Notes: generated from the sequence alone by a model not told the origin. DNA of 64,000 bases from Diphasiastrum complanatum (GCA_029204225.1 CM055093.1:28719777-28783776); one strand, 5' to 3'; positions 21,801 to 32,145 are shown, counted from the stretch's first letter. Numbers and translations are program-made.

Positions 21801-23703
21801 AGAGTATCAGGACGTCTTTGCATGGTCGCTTGATGACTTAAAAGGAATTCCTGCCGAATATGGTAAACATCGAATTGATGTAAAGGAGAACGCTATTCCT
21901 GTTCGTCAGAGACAGTATCGACTTAATCCAAAGTACTCTTTAATGGTAAAAGACGAACTCAACAAATATCTAAAAGCAGGAATTATTTATCCTGTCTTAA
22001 GTAGCGAATGGGTGTCACCTATTGTGGTAGTACCAAAGAAGAAGACTGGCAAGATTCGTATATGCCAGGACTTTCGAAAGCTCAATGCAGCTACACAGAA
22101 AGATCATCATCCGTTACCATTCACTGATTCTATTCTGGATCAGGTAGCTGGACAAGAACGATATAGTTTCTGTGATGGTTTTTCAGGCTATAATCAAGTT
22201 AGAATGCGGAAGGAGGATAAAGCGAAAACCACATTCACCACCGATTGGGGCACTTATGCCTACAATAGAATGCCCTTTGGTCTCTGTAATGCGCCGGCGA
22301 CTTTTCAACGAATTATGATGCTGATTTTTGCCGCGTTTTTACGATTTTTTCTCGAAATATTTATTGACGACTTCTGTGTATACAGCGATAGCAAATCTCA
22401 TATCCAGAAACTGAAGCTAACCTTACACAAGTGTCGAGACACTTGTCTGTCACTCCATCCCGAAAAATGTTTCTTCGGAATGAGAGAAGGCATTCTTCTA
22501 GGACACAGAATATCCAATCGAGGGATCGAGGTCGACAAAGATAAAATCGAAGTAATACGGAATTTGCTTATACCAACAAATCTTCGCGAACTTCGAGCCT
22601 TTTTGGGACATGTCGGTTATTATCGAAGGTTTATCCAGAATCATGCCTCAATATCTGCAGCACTTACTCAATTATTAAAGAAGGAAGTGGTGTATCTTTG
22701 GACAGAAGAACACCAAAAAGCTTTCGAAAATCTCAAACAGAAACTGATCAATGCACCGATCTTAAGACCACCTAATTGGTCAATTATATTTCATTGTTAT
22801 GTGGATGTGTCAGCATTCGCTATTGGTGTATGTCTAAGCCAGAAGGACGAACGGAAGAAAGACTATCCAATATATTATGCTAGTCGACAACTCAGTTCTT
22901 TGGAGAAGAATTATTCGGCGACAGAACGAGAAGCACTTGGAATGATAATTACAGTTAAGAAATTTCGGCATTATTTGCTGGGGTATGCTTTTATTTTCCA
23001 TGTGGATCACTATGCTCTGAAATATCTAGTAAACAAACCAGATTTATCAGGACGAATAGCTCGCTGGGTTCTGTTATTACAAGAATTCACTTATACAGTT
23101 GAACTTCGCCAAGGGAAATACCATACCAATGCGGATTACCTTTCACGAATAAGCACTGGAAAAATTGAAAACCCATTGAATGACGATTTCCCAGATGAAA
23201 ATTTGTTCGAGTTATCTTCATCGAATTCTTTTTATTCTGATATTATTGATTATCTCAAAGATCAGATATATCCTGATGGATATGACTTGGAGAAGAAAAC
23301 AGTGTTTCAATACAAAGTTGCACCATATACAATTATCAATAATATCCTGTATAAACTTGGTGCTGATAATCAATTAAGAAGGTGTCTTGAAGCCGAACAA
23401 ATTTCGAGAGTCATCCAAGCCTTACATTCGGAAGATGCCGGAGGTCACTTTGCCCTCAAAAACACTGTTAAAAAGATATTAAATGCCAAGTATTGGTGGC
23501 CTACTATGTTTAAAGATGTCTCTATCTATATTCGATCTTGTGATCCATGCCAAAGGTCTGGTAAACCAACTAAAGCAATGAATTGGCCATTGACACCAAT
23601 TTTACCGCTCGCACCATTCGAAAAATGGGGGATCGACTTTGTCGGGCCAATCAAACCAGTAACCCGACACACCAAGTGTCGATATATCTTGGTAGCAACT
23701 TGA
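18898..23703 (+). CDS. Gag-protease-RT-RNase H-partial integrase polyprotein
   Basis: 1601 codons without a stop. Gag core lies at about residues 30-210 (FKGTTSDDADSYVSQFESI, ARIWYSQVEPG), then a Ser/Glu/Lys-rich stretch. Three CCHC zinc knuckles follow at about 334 (CTRCGASGHSKEDC), 418 (CYNCGEPGHFSPDC) and 444 (CSNCKEPGHKYPDC). Protease has IDSGSS at about 700. RT has WVSPIVVVPKKKTGKIRICQ and active site IFIDDFCVYS at about 1157. RNase H carries YVDVSAFAIG, EREAL and VDHYALKYL. The integrase zinc domain (HSEDAGGH ... CDPC) and the first catalytic Asp (WGIDFVGPI) are present, but the frame stops after RYILVAT where the element is cut. Copies and packages element RNA; it could not integrate alone. 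The ATG is the first in frame after the primer site. Confidence 0.92.
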   Translation: MSDRASQLQRYRKIREDFFRNLSGSSDRAETYSDLLKPVAKLKPNMEGPAPRLSSISKIRYDYFKGTTSDDADSYVSQFESIANANNEGSEADKLRIFPGLLRKQARIWYSQVEPGRVATWLLLKDAFLHQFREIGYSSRVLGRLNNLEKKSRESLRRYTRKVKNLIGKLTGVYPVAMQIEWFLSGLPPSINRYCKQGDTTTLAAVIASAENYETSKLAQKRKSTRRSRKSKHVSSGSEEDSKSESSSSSSSSESELHDSSDSETDERERSSKRKPKRKDDKNSEMKPTTSKVEKIWRRDLADINKKFNDLKVQISEVADKRPKSSSSNSGLWCTRCGASGHSKEDCRTVNISYVEDPTQEVLFIFQNNDTTTNFVQGTTTPFQQSTPKFGPKRYNPPEFVTSTTKTSNFPRPVSGNCYNCGEPGHFSPDCPQPRKPIGYVPLCSNCKEPGHKYPDCPQPQRPRPKYQYVATPAAMVDSKGKVSADAVIQKIDLVENQSTRTTDQSWPSDMETIFKVNTRSSSKDDSKTNSKGSSKKRRKSSKKKGTNKSLTKEDIKDDPDYDRNAKNLFSKDISAEAKEIIEEELQRAATERKVTFEEGNESIHKTKLSKAMIDKPISKTKDYDIVTDIGSLRPNITFEQLLADNTYYRRQLKGLSTPKKKKRNPLPELGVLSIDLGDLGAPEIDITIEGCLIEHVPIDSGSSVNIITEETAHALGLTDIRPTNRNIKLADSTRRKPVGELENVTVYIQAKPFTMNFIVIKPMGLPSYSVLIGRPWLYQSNASVHWKSRELRFQTGETNNRGKPAEEIITWNKDRYEGETPMTDTSYTSENSSYALNIFSNVSDVEVKFFECYENDNDSDNAEEFIDVCNTELDELVITEDESTDSYESDDSHESDEEIENKNQSVDTNISMETAMREIHGYSKSSMTEGMILPDSTEQIELAPGRCVHVAKSLGETELSKYTELLKEYQDVFAWSLDDLKGIPAEYGKHRIDVKENAIPVRQRQYRLNPKYSLMVKDELNKYLKAGIIYPVLSSEWVSPIVVVPKKKTGKIRICQDFRKLNAATQKDHHPLPFTDSILDQVAGQERYSFCDGFSGYNQVRMRKEDKAKTTFTTDWGTYAYNRMPFGLCNAPATFQRIMMLIFAAFLRFFLEIFIDDFCVYSDSKSHIQKLKLTLHKCRDTCLSLHPEKCFFGMREGILLGHRISNRGIEVDKDKIEVIRNLLIPTNLRELRAFLGHVGYYRRFIQNHASISAALTQLLKKEVVYLWTEEHQKAFENLKQKLINAPILRPPNWSIIFHCYVDVSAFAIGVCLSQKDERKKDYPIYYASRQLSSLEKNYSATEREALGMIITVKKFRHYLLGYAFIFHVDHYALKYLVNKPDLSGRIARWVLLLQEFTYTVELRQGKYHTNADYLSRISTGKIENPLNDDFPDENLFELSSSNSFYSDIIDYLKDQIYPDGYDLEKKTVFQYKVAPYTIINNILYKLGADNQLRRCLEAEQISRVIQALHSEDAGGHFALKNTVKKILNAKYWWPTMFKDVSIYIRSCDPCQRSGKPTKAMNWPLTPILPLAPFEKWGIDFVGPIKPVTRHTKCRYILVAT

Positions 23704-23907
23704 AATATGCAACCATAGAGGGCTTGGAGGGTATGGAAGATCAATCCATGAATATGCATCCGTCTCTTCTCCGCAACAGGCTCGAGGAGCAGAGGCTGAG
23801 TTACAGGTGCTCTACCCCTCGCTCGCTCGCTCAACTACCTTTCGCTGGCTCAATTCAACTTCCCTTCGCTCGCCAATTGTACTCACGCACATCGTTGCTC
23901 AATTTCA

Positions 23908-25014
23908 GGCACTGCCTGGGGCTGTTCGGCGAGGACCTTGCTACTCTCATAGAGTGGCTTCTACATGTATCATGGTGGGATAGCTACGGCACTGGACAGA
24001 GAGAGCTGAGAACGCTCGTGTTCCGAGTCCTATCACAGGTATGTTATCTAATCTCATTCATCCAAACATTTTCCGCATTGTCTCTATAAGGCCGCAACGT
24101 GGTTGCCAATTAATGCAGGATTGTTCTGCTTGCGTGTGCGAGCGGAACTGGTCAACGTTCAGCCTTGTTCACACGAACAGGCGGAACCGCCTCACGACTG
24201 AGCGATGCAATGACTTGGTGTACTGCAACACCAACACCAGGGTGGTTCGACGCATTGCGGACAGCATGAGGGCAGGAGGCGTACGTGCCCTACTGTTGTA
24301 GGTATATTTCTATGCTCTATCGTTTGCTTTTGTGCTATAGCAGACAATCATTTTAATGCCCTCACGGTTGCTTCGGCTATTCTCATGGATGATTTACTTG
24401 TGTAGGTCAATCCCGATGGTTGCCTAGTTCCAGCAGCCGATCCTGAGGCACAGCCAGAGGTTGATCCAGACGAGGCCGCTCGGCGTGCTCTGCGGGGTGA
24501 TCCTGAGGATGATGCTGACACCGAGGAGCCTACCCCCCTCCTTGCTGACGTTCCATTGCCCTCCTGCTCTGATGAGCCCATATATGATTCAGATGAGACA
24601 GTCGACATTGCAGGGGATGGTCCATGTGCCCCACCTAGCACTCCCACGACACGGACCCTTTCAGATGATGGTTGGACAGAGTTTGCGAGGGAGACAGAGG
24701 TTGCCGCCCAGAGACACATTGCTCAGAGATGACTCAGAGCATCACAGACAGGCGGTTCTTCCCAGAGACCCTCTTGTGGCAGAGGGAGACCCCCAGGCAG
24801 GAGTGTACCACAGAGGGTTCCTTCCGGCAGACCCAGAGGCAGGTCAGCCAAGAGGGGACACACCGATGATTTTTCTAGTCGTCTCTTGGCAGGCGTTGGC
24901 CTAGACTTGGAGGAGTCTCAGATGCCTCCAGACTCCCAGCCAAACTTTGTATTTGACACCCTTGTAGATGCATCTGGCACGCAGAGGGATGATTTTTTTA
25001 GCACAGACTTGTAG
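23908..25014 (+). pseudogene. hAT transposase C-terminal part (fragment A)
   Basis: Three exons with good sites. Exon to 24038 (donor GTATGT): GLFGEDLATLIEWLLHVSWW, DSYGTGQRELRTLVFRVLSQ. Exon 24119-24260: DCSACVCERNWSTFSLVHTN, RLTTERCNDLVYCNTNTRV, then a donor GTACGT. Exon 24404-25014 starts VNPDGCLVP and encodes an acidic tail with one in-frame TGA near 24728. The WW.SYG...P.L..LA.RVLSQ/CERNWS.F..IHTK.RNRL pattern is the hAT dimerisation domain. The transposase would cut and paste DNA between short inverted repeats. The N-terminal two thirds are not upstream of it: the truncated Tat element is. Confidence 0.82.
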
Positions 25015-26216
25015 ATATTGATACACACAGAGCGTACATTGGCATCAGATGAGATGTATATATTTTTTCAGAGTTTACTCGTGGCATGGCTAATTTATCA
25101 TGGTTGGTTACAAATGGTTAGCTCTGTGAAATTTGAATGGTTGGTTAGAAATGGTTTGCTATGTGCAATTTGAATGGTTAGTTAGAAATGGTTTGCTCAA
25201 GATGAGAGAGAGAGAGAGAGTGTGAGAGAGCGAGAGCGGACGTAGTAAGGAAATTATACATGCTGCGCCTATTGTTTTACACCAGCACATCTTCATGTCT
25301 CTCATATCATCTGCATCATGTTCCAATCATTGAACACAACACGCTAAACCCGACACCCTAACAAATGGCACAGTTAACATAACACCAAAAACCCTAAACC
25401 CTAACAAATCGCACGGTTAACATATCATGACCCCACAACCCCATAGCCATAACCATCAAAACAAGGCAAAGATAGGCATCCTCAGTGTGTGATAGGCATT
25501 GCACCACAGGTATGTGCAAATTCAATATCAAAGCAGCAATTGTGTAGCATACGCTTGAACTTGTGTAGAATGCATTTGGAATCGACCAAAATGGTCCAGG
25601 AATACAGTCCACAGGTTCGTGATCCCAATACGAACCCAAGGGATCGAGCCTGGCTCGATTCGGATATCATTCGGTCAAATGGCCCGTCGACGAGAGAGAA
25701 ACAAAATTAGGTCTAGCAAAATGGACTAGTTTTGCAGCTTTTCGTCCGATGGCCCCGTTCATCCAAACGGGGTCCGTTTTAGTGTCGTCTAGTTCAGCCA
25801 GTGGACAACCTAAACCCTAAACCAGTGGGAACAAACAGGACGAGGAACGGACCAACGGTCAATCCGTAACGTCCCTCCGAAGTTCGACGTTGAACCGGGC
25901 TTCGAGGACAATTCGTCCAGTCGGGACCTAAAAACTGGGAGATGTTTCGGAGCCCCCGTGTTGGTACGCAAAATTTCGACAGTGTGTTGCAGCGTGTTGA
26001 AGTTGTACCATAAGTAATTAGTACGCTGTTGAAGTTCATCCGGGGAGAAACCGATCTCATCAACCAAGACATAGTAGTGTATAGGTCTTGTGGTTCCCTG
26101 TAGTGAATGACACAGTTTTGCATAAGTGATTACTAAGATGTTGAAGTTCATCCGGGGCAAAACTGATCTCATCATATAAGACATAGTAAGCATGGTTTTT
26201 TGCAAGTGTTGACATT
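25015..26216. other. Spacer between hAT fragments, with short repeats
   Basis: No gene. Holds a GA-rich run (25203-25238), a 26-bp direct repeat (CCCTAACAAAT.GCAC.GTT) at about 25357 and 25397, telomere-like CCCTAAA pairs at about 25388-25405 and 25808-25823, and a diverged 69-bp direct repeat at about 26009-26076 and 26119-26187 around GTTGAAGTTCATCCGGGG. Confidence 0.55.
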
Positions 26217-26700
26217 GAGCTGTAGGCAACCAAATCGAGCGAAGTTTGGCTCTAGACCACCTTTCTTCATGCCCACGGTAATTCCTACAACGTCAGTTTC
26301 AGCCGTTACAGCAATTCTAGCAAGATTTGAACGCCACACTAAATGCATGTGTATTTTTGCCATTTTCACAAAATGACTTGTAGGCATCCGATTGAGGTGA
26401 TGTTTGAGCCTAGAATGCATTTCCACATGCCTAAAAAGATTCCTATGACCTCCATTTCGCCTGTCTTCGTCCGTATCACAAATTTCAATTTCCATGCCCT
26501 AATTCCATGTGTTTTATGGGTTCAGGGTTTAGGGTTCGTGTAAGCATCTGCCTGGGGTGTGGTTTAGGCCTACATTGCATTCCTTTACGCCTGCATGGAG
26601 TCTCACGCTAACGGCATTCGCCCGTTATCACTCATACTGAAATAATTCGATCCCACGCCCTAATCCCATGTGTTTTTTGGCACTTGCTCTGATAGTTGAC
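26217..26700. repeat. Three degenerate ~160-bp tandem repeats
   Basis: Blocks start near 26219, 26379 and 26541 with GTAGGCAACC/GTAGGCATCC/GTAAGCATCT, share TTTGAGCCTAGAATGCAT-like and GCCCTAATTCCATGTGTTTT-like segments, and lie just upstream of the hAT BED exon. Similarity is partial and was judged by eye. Confidence 0.45.
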
Positions 26701-26837
26701 TTGGAATGATTGTGATGTATGCTCTGATGTTTTGAACTGTATTTTAGCTTGGTAATCTTGTTCAATGCAGTGTATTTTCTTCTACTGAACTTTTGCTTGC
26801 TTATTTTTGTTTGCAGGTTTGATCTCATGTTGACACG

Positions 26838-29137
26838 ATGCTGGTGTGGGGCCGCGGTCTTTGGGCCGAGGTTGATCTTACAAAGGGGGATGTGGCTACA
26901 CACCATGGCACAGGAGTGTGCAGATGGATATGCTTGCATTGTGGTGGGCTCTTCACAGGATCACTCACCAGGGTTAGGGCTCACTTACTGCGGGTCAGAG
27001 GGCCAAATGAACGGGCATTGGGAACATCTGATTGCCCCAGGATTCCTGAGGAAGAGGTGTAGAGGTTGATGGACATGTACGGGCCAGATGGTACATCCAA
27101 CCACCCAGTGAGACCATCACAGGGTTTTGGACAGGGACAGGTAGCAGAGACATCACGAGCAGGGCCTGGTACAGGTGCAGGGCCTAGTACAACACATTCT
27201 GGGCATGATTTAGGTGCAGTGCATGGTCCAAGCGAGGCCACTCCAGTTCATGGCAACGGGTCCTTCTCGTCCTTCCTCTTCTTCAGGAGCAGATGCACCA
27301 CACGCTTCGATAGGTCCTTCCAGGAGTGACACACCTCCAGGACGATCAGACAGACCCACATATCACTCGTCCATTGGGCATGCTAGACCACGAGCGCCCT
27401 ATGTGCAGCAGAGGGGGGTCATGCCCAGACAACAAACTCTTGATCGATGTGGGTGGTAGAGAGAGCAGCAGACCCAATGCACTCGACTTGTTGGTCAATT
27501 TTTTTATGAGTGCGGCATTCCTTTTGCTGTTGCTGACACTTGGGTGTTCAGGGAGCTCTGCACGCAGATTGCAGTAGTGGATGCTACACGGATGTCTCCC
27601 AGGCGTGAGGCACTGCAAGGCAGGATGCTTTGTCAAGAGGAGGAGACCATCACGCAGGAGTTGAGTTCCATTCGCTCAGCTTGGCAGACGTAAGTACTTT
27701 GTCTCACTCTTTGCATGTGGCTAATGGGTGTTTTGTGGCAGGTATGGATGCACGATATTGAGTGACAGGTGGTGGACCGACATTCGTCGGCAATCCGTCA
27801 TCAATATCTTGGTTTCTTGCCCGCTTGGCAAAATCTTCCTACGTGGCGTGGATGCCACTCAAGGTGACGGAGCCATTGTAGCCAACTTCATATGGGAGGC
27901 TGTGTTCATTTGGTCTTCCATCTCCCTTTGCAACTCTAGGCATCTACAGTATATGAAGCTCTTCACTACTTTCCAATTGCTGACATTGGGGTGAAGCATG
28001 TGGTTCAAGTTGTCACAGACAACATCGTGAACTGCAAGCAGATGAGAGATATTCTGACGAGGGAGCACCCTAGCATTGTGTGGACACCGTGTGCAGCACA
28101 CTACATAGACCTGCTCATTCATGACCTGTGTGCACTTCCATGGATCAGAGAGATATAATTTTTTCCATTTGCTATGCTATCTTCCTTGACGCTTGCTCCA
28201 TGCTGCTAAACACATCTCAACTGTTGTCTAAAATTTTTACTGGATGTCTGTGTTGCAGATCACTTTTACGGCCATGCGCGTGGTCACTTTCATCACTAGG
28301 AAGAAGCACATGATGGCCCTATTCCGCTTGAAGAAGCCAGCACCCACCCGCTTTGCATATTACTTCTTGGTGCTAGAGCGATTGATAGCAGTAAAGGACG
28401 CATTGCGGCGGATGGTTTCTAGCGAGGCCTTCGGGGACTTTAGACGCATCAGCGCAGATACCACATTTTTCCAAGCCACTATGTTTGGAGATGATTTTTG
28501 GACACATGCAAAGGAGCTTGTGGGGGTCCTTCGACCCATTTTCTTTGTGCTGCGCCTGGTAGACCGTGAAGGGTGCACTCTCGGTCTCATTTACGAGTTC
28601 ATGGACCGCATCGGCGAGGCGATTCAGACGTCGGCCTTGGACGAAGACAGGTATGACTCTTCATTATCTAGTTTGTTATTTCTCACTCAAGTTTGATGCG
28701 TTTCTTTTATGCTATGGCACACTCACGATTGTAATTTGTCCGTTGCAGGAGGGATGAGATCTTGCAAATCTGGGAGGCCAGATGGGACTACTTCCACCGA
28801 CCCATCCATGTCGTAACCCACATGTTGTGGCACTCTACCCGGGATTTGGACGATCGGGAGCTGCACCGGGGATGTGGAGTAAAATGAGTGCCTATGGCCC
28901 GGACCAGGTATGTGTGAAAAATCGCTTGGTAGTCTAAATACTGCAGTAGTGTACTCATTACTAGCATGTGAATTCGAGGGGATTTACGCATGCCATGTTT
29001 CTTCTGCCAACAGGTCTGATGCTCAGGAACATAGCACGCCAGCTGATCACATTTGAGCGCTTCCAGTTTCCTTTTGATGGAGAGCAATGTCGGCTGAGGG
29101 AGGATCAGCTGAGGCCCGTTACATGTGTTAGGAACCA
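26838..29137 (+). pseudogene. hAT transposase N-terminal and core part (fragment B)
   Basis: BED zinc finger RWICLHCGGLFTGSLTRVRA...HLLRVRG...DCPRIPEEEV (26838-27062), a Gly/Pro-rich stretch, then DUF659: GQFFYECGIPFAVADTWVF (exon end 27689, donor GTAAGT), YGCTILSDRWWTD... and FLRGVDATQ (from 27742), HVVQVVTDNIVNCKQM and SIVWTPCAAHYIDLLIHDL (to about 28157). The core is 28259-28650 (RLKKPAPTRFAYYFLVLERL, LRLVDREGCTLGLIYEFMDR) and 28749-28886 (RRDEILQIWEARWDYFHRPI). Splice sites are largely intact; stops after PEEEV and GCGVK, and others between exons, suggest a decaying copy. A last exon (about 28991-29130) ends just before the WW dimerisation block, where a minus-strand copia begins. Confidence 0.82.
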
Positions 29138-29598
29138 AGTCATCTACCTCAGATGCTGCCTGTCCGGGCCTGCACCAGGTCCGCCTACCTCAGATGCTGC
29201 CTGTCTGAATCTGCATGCACCTGAAAACTACCTGTTCAGATCTGCCTGCACCAGAAAGCACCTGTTCAGGACCCAGGTACTGCTGCCCTCAGAAGTCACC
29301 TGTTCAGATCTGCATGCACCTGAAAAGCACCTGTTCAAATCTGCCTGTCTCAGAAGTAACCGGTTCAGATGCTGCCTCCCTCATATGCACCTGCTCCAGA
29401 TGTGATCTGCACCAGAAAACTAGCAAACAACCAGAAAAATTCTGATTCAGATCTGTCGACAGCTAATAACTTTCCGTCAATCTTCTCCTAGAAGATTCCC
29501 GTTGTTTTCCTAACAACGTTGACTCCACATGCAGCTTTAGCTCCTCCAATCTGATTGCACACCTGCAAATACAAACTCTCTCTCTCACCAAAGAGCCT
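29138..29598 (-). other. Copia leader/gag-side remnant with CACCTGTTCAGATCTG repeats
   Basis: Minus-strand sequence downstream of a minus-oriented primer site. Between 29150 and 29410 short imperfect copies of CACCTGTTCAGATCTGCCTG alternate. No gag motif recognised. Confidence 0.45.
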
Positions 29599-29610
29599 GC
29601 TCTGATACCA
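29599..29610 (-). other. Primer-binding site, initiator Met tRNA (minus strand)
   Basis: Reverse complement of TGGTATCAGAGC directly beside a TG-starting sequence, as in a copia 5' end. Confidence 0.8.
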
Positions 29611-30119
29611 TGTCAGAATTCGTGACACAAATTCTACATGAAGATACTAGTCCTACTAGCACTCACACAAAACCAAGCATAGAGAGAATTCAGATCATAG
29701 GAGAATTGAGCCTCTAGCATAATAGAATGATTGTGGTGGGGCGCCAGCCTACTTAAATAGTTTCTCTAATGAATGAGAAAAGCTAAGAGCCTAAAGCAAA
29801 TAGCAAAATAGCAAAAGCTAATTGCTAATAATACTAACCTATATTTGGTTAAGACCAAAAATGAACTAAGTGCACCCACCTACATGCATAAGCCTTAAAA
29901 ACAAATTTACTATAAATAGAATGGCCCCTAAAAATAGCACGCAGGCATGGGACAGGCAGCATCTAAGGTAGGCAGACCTAGTGCAGGCAGTAACTGAGCA
30001 GGTGCAGGAGGATCTGAGGAAGGCAGACCTGGTGCAGGTTCAGACAGGCAGTACCAGGACAGGTGATATCCAGGGAAGGCTGTTTCTGGAGTGGTCTATT
30101 TTTGGACAGGTGATGTTAC
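29611..30119 (-). repeat. Probable copia 5' LTR, minus strand
   Basis: Abuts the primer site with TGTCAGAATT on the plus strand (LTR 3' end TGACA on the minus strand). The other edge is a guess at GTTACA near 30119. No second LTR was found. Confidence 0.5.
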
Positions 30120-30434
30120 AACTCAGTCTAATTCTGGCGACCAGTCACTCAGAGGGCCCGAGACCAAGTTGACAAGGGTCGGTGACCGGGAAGGGCATCG
30201 CTTCCAAGTGGGAACCGATGTGTCACGAAATTCCGTGATCCGGTGAGACGGTCTGACAAGTTGTCAGAGATGCGGTCGTGTAACCGTCGGGGCCCTAGCC
30301 GTTAGTGCTAGCCGGCAAGCAGTTGGGGTGACCAGTTGGTGTCATCGATAATGACGGGGCATGGGGGTGGTATATAACACCTACTCTTGGATGAAGTTTC
30401 TACCAACATACCCTCATTTGCCAAGCATACACCG

Positions 30435-30435
<1 letters not shown>
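30120..30435. other. Unassigned; possible gypsy LTR start at 30221
   Basis: TGTCACGAAATTCCGTGA at about 30221 looks like the start of a gypsy LTR, but there is no primer site, tract or partner to confirm it. Confidence 0.3.
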
Positions 30436-30517
<82 letters not shown>

Positions 30518-30518
30518 C
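30436..30518. repeat. (AC)n-(AT)n microsatellite
   Basis: About 29 AC units followed by about 11 AT units. Confidence 0.98.
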
Positions 30519-30540
30519 ATAATAATATTAGGGATGAGGG

Positions 30541-30787
30541 TCCGGGCCGGATTGCCGCGTCCGCGTCTACGTCCGGCGTCCGAACCCGGACGCGTCCGAC
30601 CCCTGGAAGCGGGGTCGGACGGGTCCAATATTTTTTTTTTAAACTTTTTTTTTGAAAAAAAAAATAAATAAACAGATGCATCCAGGGGTCCGGATGCCAT
30701 TTTTTTTTTCAATTTTTTTTTTAAATTAAAAAAAAAAAAAACGGACGCGTCCGAGTCCGAGTCCGCGTCCGCCATCCGCTTCCTTAG

Positions 30788-30830
<43 letters not shown>

Positions 30831-30990
30831 CTCATAGTTGCATTGATATTTCGCAAAAAAAAAATATTAAAAAAAAAAAAAGGACGCGTCCGGACGCGGA
30901 CACACCCCTGACGCGTCCGAGTCCGCGTCCGCCATCCGCTTCCTTAGATACATATATATATCTAAATTCATAGTTGCATTGATATTTCGC
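30541..30990. repeat. CGTCCG-rich unit, partly duplicated
   Basis: GC-rich head with repeated GCGTCCG, A/T homopolymers, then a module (GAGTCCGCGTCCGCCATCCG ... ATAGTTGCATTGATATTTCGC) at 30741-30855 and again at 30911-30990, each with a TA-rich run inside. It may be a short non-autonomous retroposon that expanded locally; no ends identified. Confidence 0.6.
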
Positions 30991-31690
30991 AAATCAGGAT
31001 GCGAATCACGATCTAAATCGCGACCCGCAAATCGCTCACTTGAGGGGCAAACCGCGATTCGCAAAAAAACATTGTAAACATATGCAATATGCGTATCAGT
31101 AGAAAGAGAAAACATAGAAGATTAAGAGTAAATGGGTATTCAATAGTTTCAGGTTCAATTCCAATATATGTCAAGTCCAATTCCAATAAATTTCAAATCC
31201 GGAAAGATTTGCGAAAAGAAAAAATGATTTTTTTTTTAAATTTGCAATTCACATGAGCAAATAGAGATTCGCGAGGGTCACGATTCGTGCAATTCGCGGG
31301 GATGGCGATTCGACAATCGCGATTGCCAGTGAATCGCAATTCACTACAACTTTGACATATATAGATATATAGATAACACCTACTCTTTAAGTGTTTCTAC
31401 CAACATATCCTCATTTGCCAAGTATACACCAAAACAATGTCGAAAGTATTTATAGCATTGGCTATGAGTAAAAATCTTCCAAATTTTCCCTTGGTATTTT
31501 CAAAAACATTATAAAGCAGGAATTTGTGGTTAAAGGCATTACATCACTACACCCATAATGTCGATGGGCTTTATGTGCATAATGCCTTAAGGACTAATGT
31601 AAATTCCAAATGCTCATTTTTTCTCTGTATTTTAGAGCCAACTTCATGACTAGAACTTTCAAATCATTCCAAACAACTTACAAGTTCAAC
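30991..31690. other. Intergenic-like intron sequence with GCGATTCGC motifs
   Basis: Several GCGATTCGC/GCGAATC-type motifs at 31010-31070 and 31260-31340 in both orientations; otherwise nothing recognised. Confidence 0.4.
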
Positions 31691-31780
31691 CAAAATTCTT
31701 ATGAGGAAATTTAATGAACGGTTGCCACGTAGCACCAAAACTCTTATGAGGATAGTTAATGAACGGTTGCCACATAGCAC
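31691..31780. repeat. 44-bp tandem duplication
   Basis: CTTATGAGGA...GAACGGTTGCCAC occurs at 31691-31734 and 31735-31780 with a few mismatches. Confidence 0.8.
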
Positions 31781-31835
31781 CTCCACATTTTTTTAGTAAT
31801 GTCTATCAAAAATGGTCTGCACATAAGCCATCCTC

Positions 31836-31920
31836 TAATGTGCATGCCCTATATGGCACCAGGTCATTGCCTCTGCTATAATGTGCATGCCCTATATGGC
31901 ACCAGGTCGTTGCTTGTGCT
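31836..31920. repeat. 43-bp tandem duplication
   Basis: TAATGTGCATGCCCTATATG... at 31836-31878 and 31879-31920, nearly identical. Both small duplications lie just downstream of exon 1 in intron 1. Confidence 0.85.
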
Positions 31921-32145
31921 ATAATGCCTCTTCTAAAAATTTGTAACGATCGAAAGAATAAGCTCTTATTTGGACATTACAATTTACATAAGGAAAATCC
32001 ATACAACATCGACGAGGACCTCCAGCACATGTACATACAAGTTCAATCGGAATTGTAAACTTCTCTTTGAGCAGTTCAAAGTGTGCTGCAAGTACAAATG
32101 AAATCAAACGTCTCAAGTAAATGAAGATGGCAAGAGGAGACATAC

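Larger units (their letters stand above)
17592..23703 (+). mobile_element. Tat/Athila-type Ty3/gypsy element, 3'-truncated
   Basis: 5' LTR, Asp-tRNA primer site and a single long gag-pol frame, ending abruptly in the integrase core. No 3' LTR is present. The Asp-tRNA-type primer site with the context TTTGGCACCGTTGCCGGGGA is characteristic of plant Tat/Athila elements. The open frame shows it is much younger than its surroundings. Confidence 0.85.

Noticed and set aside
23526-24089. Open frames across the Tat/hAT junction
   Set aside because: They span the truncation point and mix unrelated sequences.
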